Origin: Phenylobacterium sp. CCH9-H3
GTDB lineage: Bacteria; Pseudomonadota; Alphaproteobacteria; Caulobacterales; Caulobacteraceae
Direction of reading: 5' to 3'
Assembly: GCF_001557235.1 (NCBI RefSeq)
Contig: NZ_LSJI01000174.1
Coordinates: 1 to 5,328 of the forward strand
DNA: 5,328 bases
In this document: positions 4,974 to 5,328 of the stretch, piece after piece
Position numbering within the stretch: position 1 is the stretch's first letter
How the letters are laid out: each line of letters starts with the position of its first letter
Position numbers and translations under genes: made by a program
Notes under the pieces: generated by a model
The model's input: the letters and a program-made list of their open reading frames with translations, nothing else
Told to the model about the DNA's origin: nothing
Database searches by the model: none

Positions 4974-5328
4974 TTAGAATGGCCTCAGGGCCGTAATTTC
5001 TTGGCTTTCAAGCCTGAAGCGCACCTTCACCCCAACCGCCATGCCATCGAGTAAGGCGGTCTTACCCACCCGGAACGGCATGGTTCCGGACGGCCAGTTC
5101 AAATGCTCGATCGGCTCATAGGAGATGGTGATCCTGCCGGCTGCGGGGTCGATAGCGCGAACGACGCCGACGCCCTCGAGTTCACTAAGCTTCCTAGGCG
5201 CAGCGGTAGGCGGCGTGACGACGGGCGGTCTGGGGCTGCGGCTGGCCGGCCGCGGCGCTGGCTGACCATGGCCCCCCCCATCGGCGGTTGCAAAAGTTGC
5301 GAAACCTAGCCCGCTCAGCATGATGAGC
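4974..5328 (-). CDS. CusF-like periplasmic copper-binding-domain protein, N-terminus cut by window edge
   Basis: Likely periplasmic, with a CusF-type small beta-barrel domain (E. coli CusF binds Cu(I)/Ag(I) and hands it to the CusCBA exporter). The frame is open to the right edge. Counting from the internal ATG at 5321, residues 1-13 (MLSGLGFATFATA) look like the end of a signal peptide whose basic start is missing, so the true start is probably beyond 5328. Residues 14-43 are a Pro/Gly-rich linker. The CusF domain is about 48-113: GVGVVRAIDPAAGRITISYEPIEHLNWPSGTM..., ALLDGM, VGVKVRFRL. Compared with recalled E. coli CusF ligands H36, W44, M47 and M49, this protein keeps W76 and M81 but has Y68 for H36 and G79 for M47; H73 lies nearby. 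It may bind metal differently or not at all. Partner Cus genes, if any, would be beyond the right edge. Confidence 0.85.
   Translation of the reverse strand, partial: LIMLSGLGFATFATADGGGHGQPAPRPASRSPRPPVVTPPTAAPRKLSELEGVGVVRAIDPAAGRITISYEPIEHLNWPSGTMPFRVGKTALLDGMAVGVKVRFRLESQEITALRPF

Noticed and set aside
4748..5054. Two overlapping plus-strand frames of 82 and 76 codons
   Set aside because: Arg/Pro/Ser-rich compositions, no ribosome binding site, and both run antisense into the CusF-like gene.
1..5328. tRNA or rRNA genes, CRISPR arrays, insertion sequences
   Set aside because: No cloverleaf or rRNA pattern, no regularly spaced repeats and no transposase were seen by eye on either strand.

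Overview
The window is GC-rich and reads like alphaproteobacterial accessory DNA. The relaxase and the two small Tra proteins are of the Ti/RSF1010-like (MOBQ) type that I associate with islands and plasmids of Caulobacterales, sphingomonads and Rhizobiales. Caulobacterales (Caulobacter, Phenylobacterium or Brevundimonas) is my best guess, held with moderate to low confidence because no rRNA, tRNA or housekeeping gene is present.

Left half (1-2964): a conjugative DNA-processing module. A TraA-type relaxase/helicase (minus strand, start 2245) runs off the left edge with 748 residues visible. Diverging from it is a plus-strand pair of small, overlapping genes, traC-like (2403-2720) and traD-like (about 2707-2964). 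The 157-bp gap between the divergent units holds a short dyad (2286-2300) followed at once by a sequence resembling the RSF1010/Ti nic region, so this is the probable origin of transfer. In the usual Ti-type order traG (the coupling protein) follows traD. Here it does not: the next gene points the other way.

Right half (2965-5328): all the recognisable genes are on the minus strand except one small plus-strand gene. From right to left they are: a CusF-like periplasmic copper-binding-domain protein, cut at its N-terminus by the right edge (4974-5328); a 347-bp stretch with no convincing gene but several inverted repeats; a 53-residue plus-strand unknown protein with a clean ribosome binding site and a perfect 17-bp dyad just upstream (4465-4626); a YgjV-family inner-membrane protein (3662-4267); and a secreted RcnB-family protein (3111-3563).

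How it fits together: the left genes would nick and unwind DNA at the adjacent oriT for transfer. The right genes look like envelope and metal-related cargo or flanking chromosome (RcnB family: nickel/cobalt homeostasis; CusF domain: periplasmic copper/silver). The switch lies in the gap at about 2965-3110 and may be the edge or a deletion scar of a mobile element. The points most worth a second look are the variant nic site, the missing traG, and the CusF-like domain that lacks two of the four known metal ligands.
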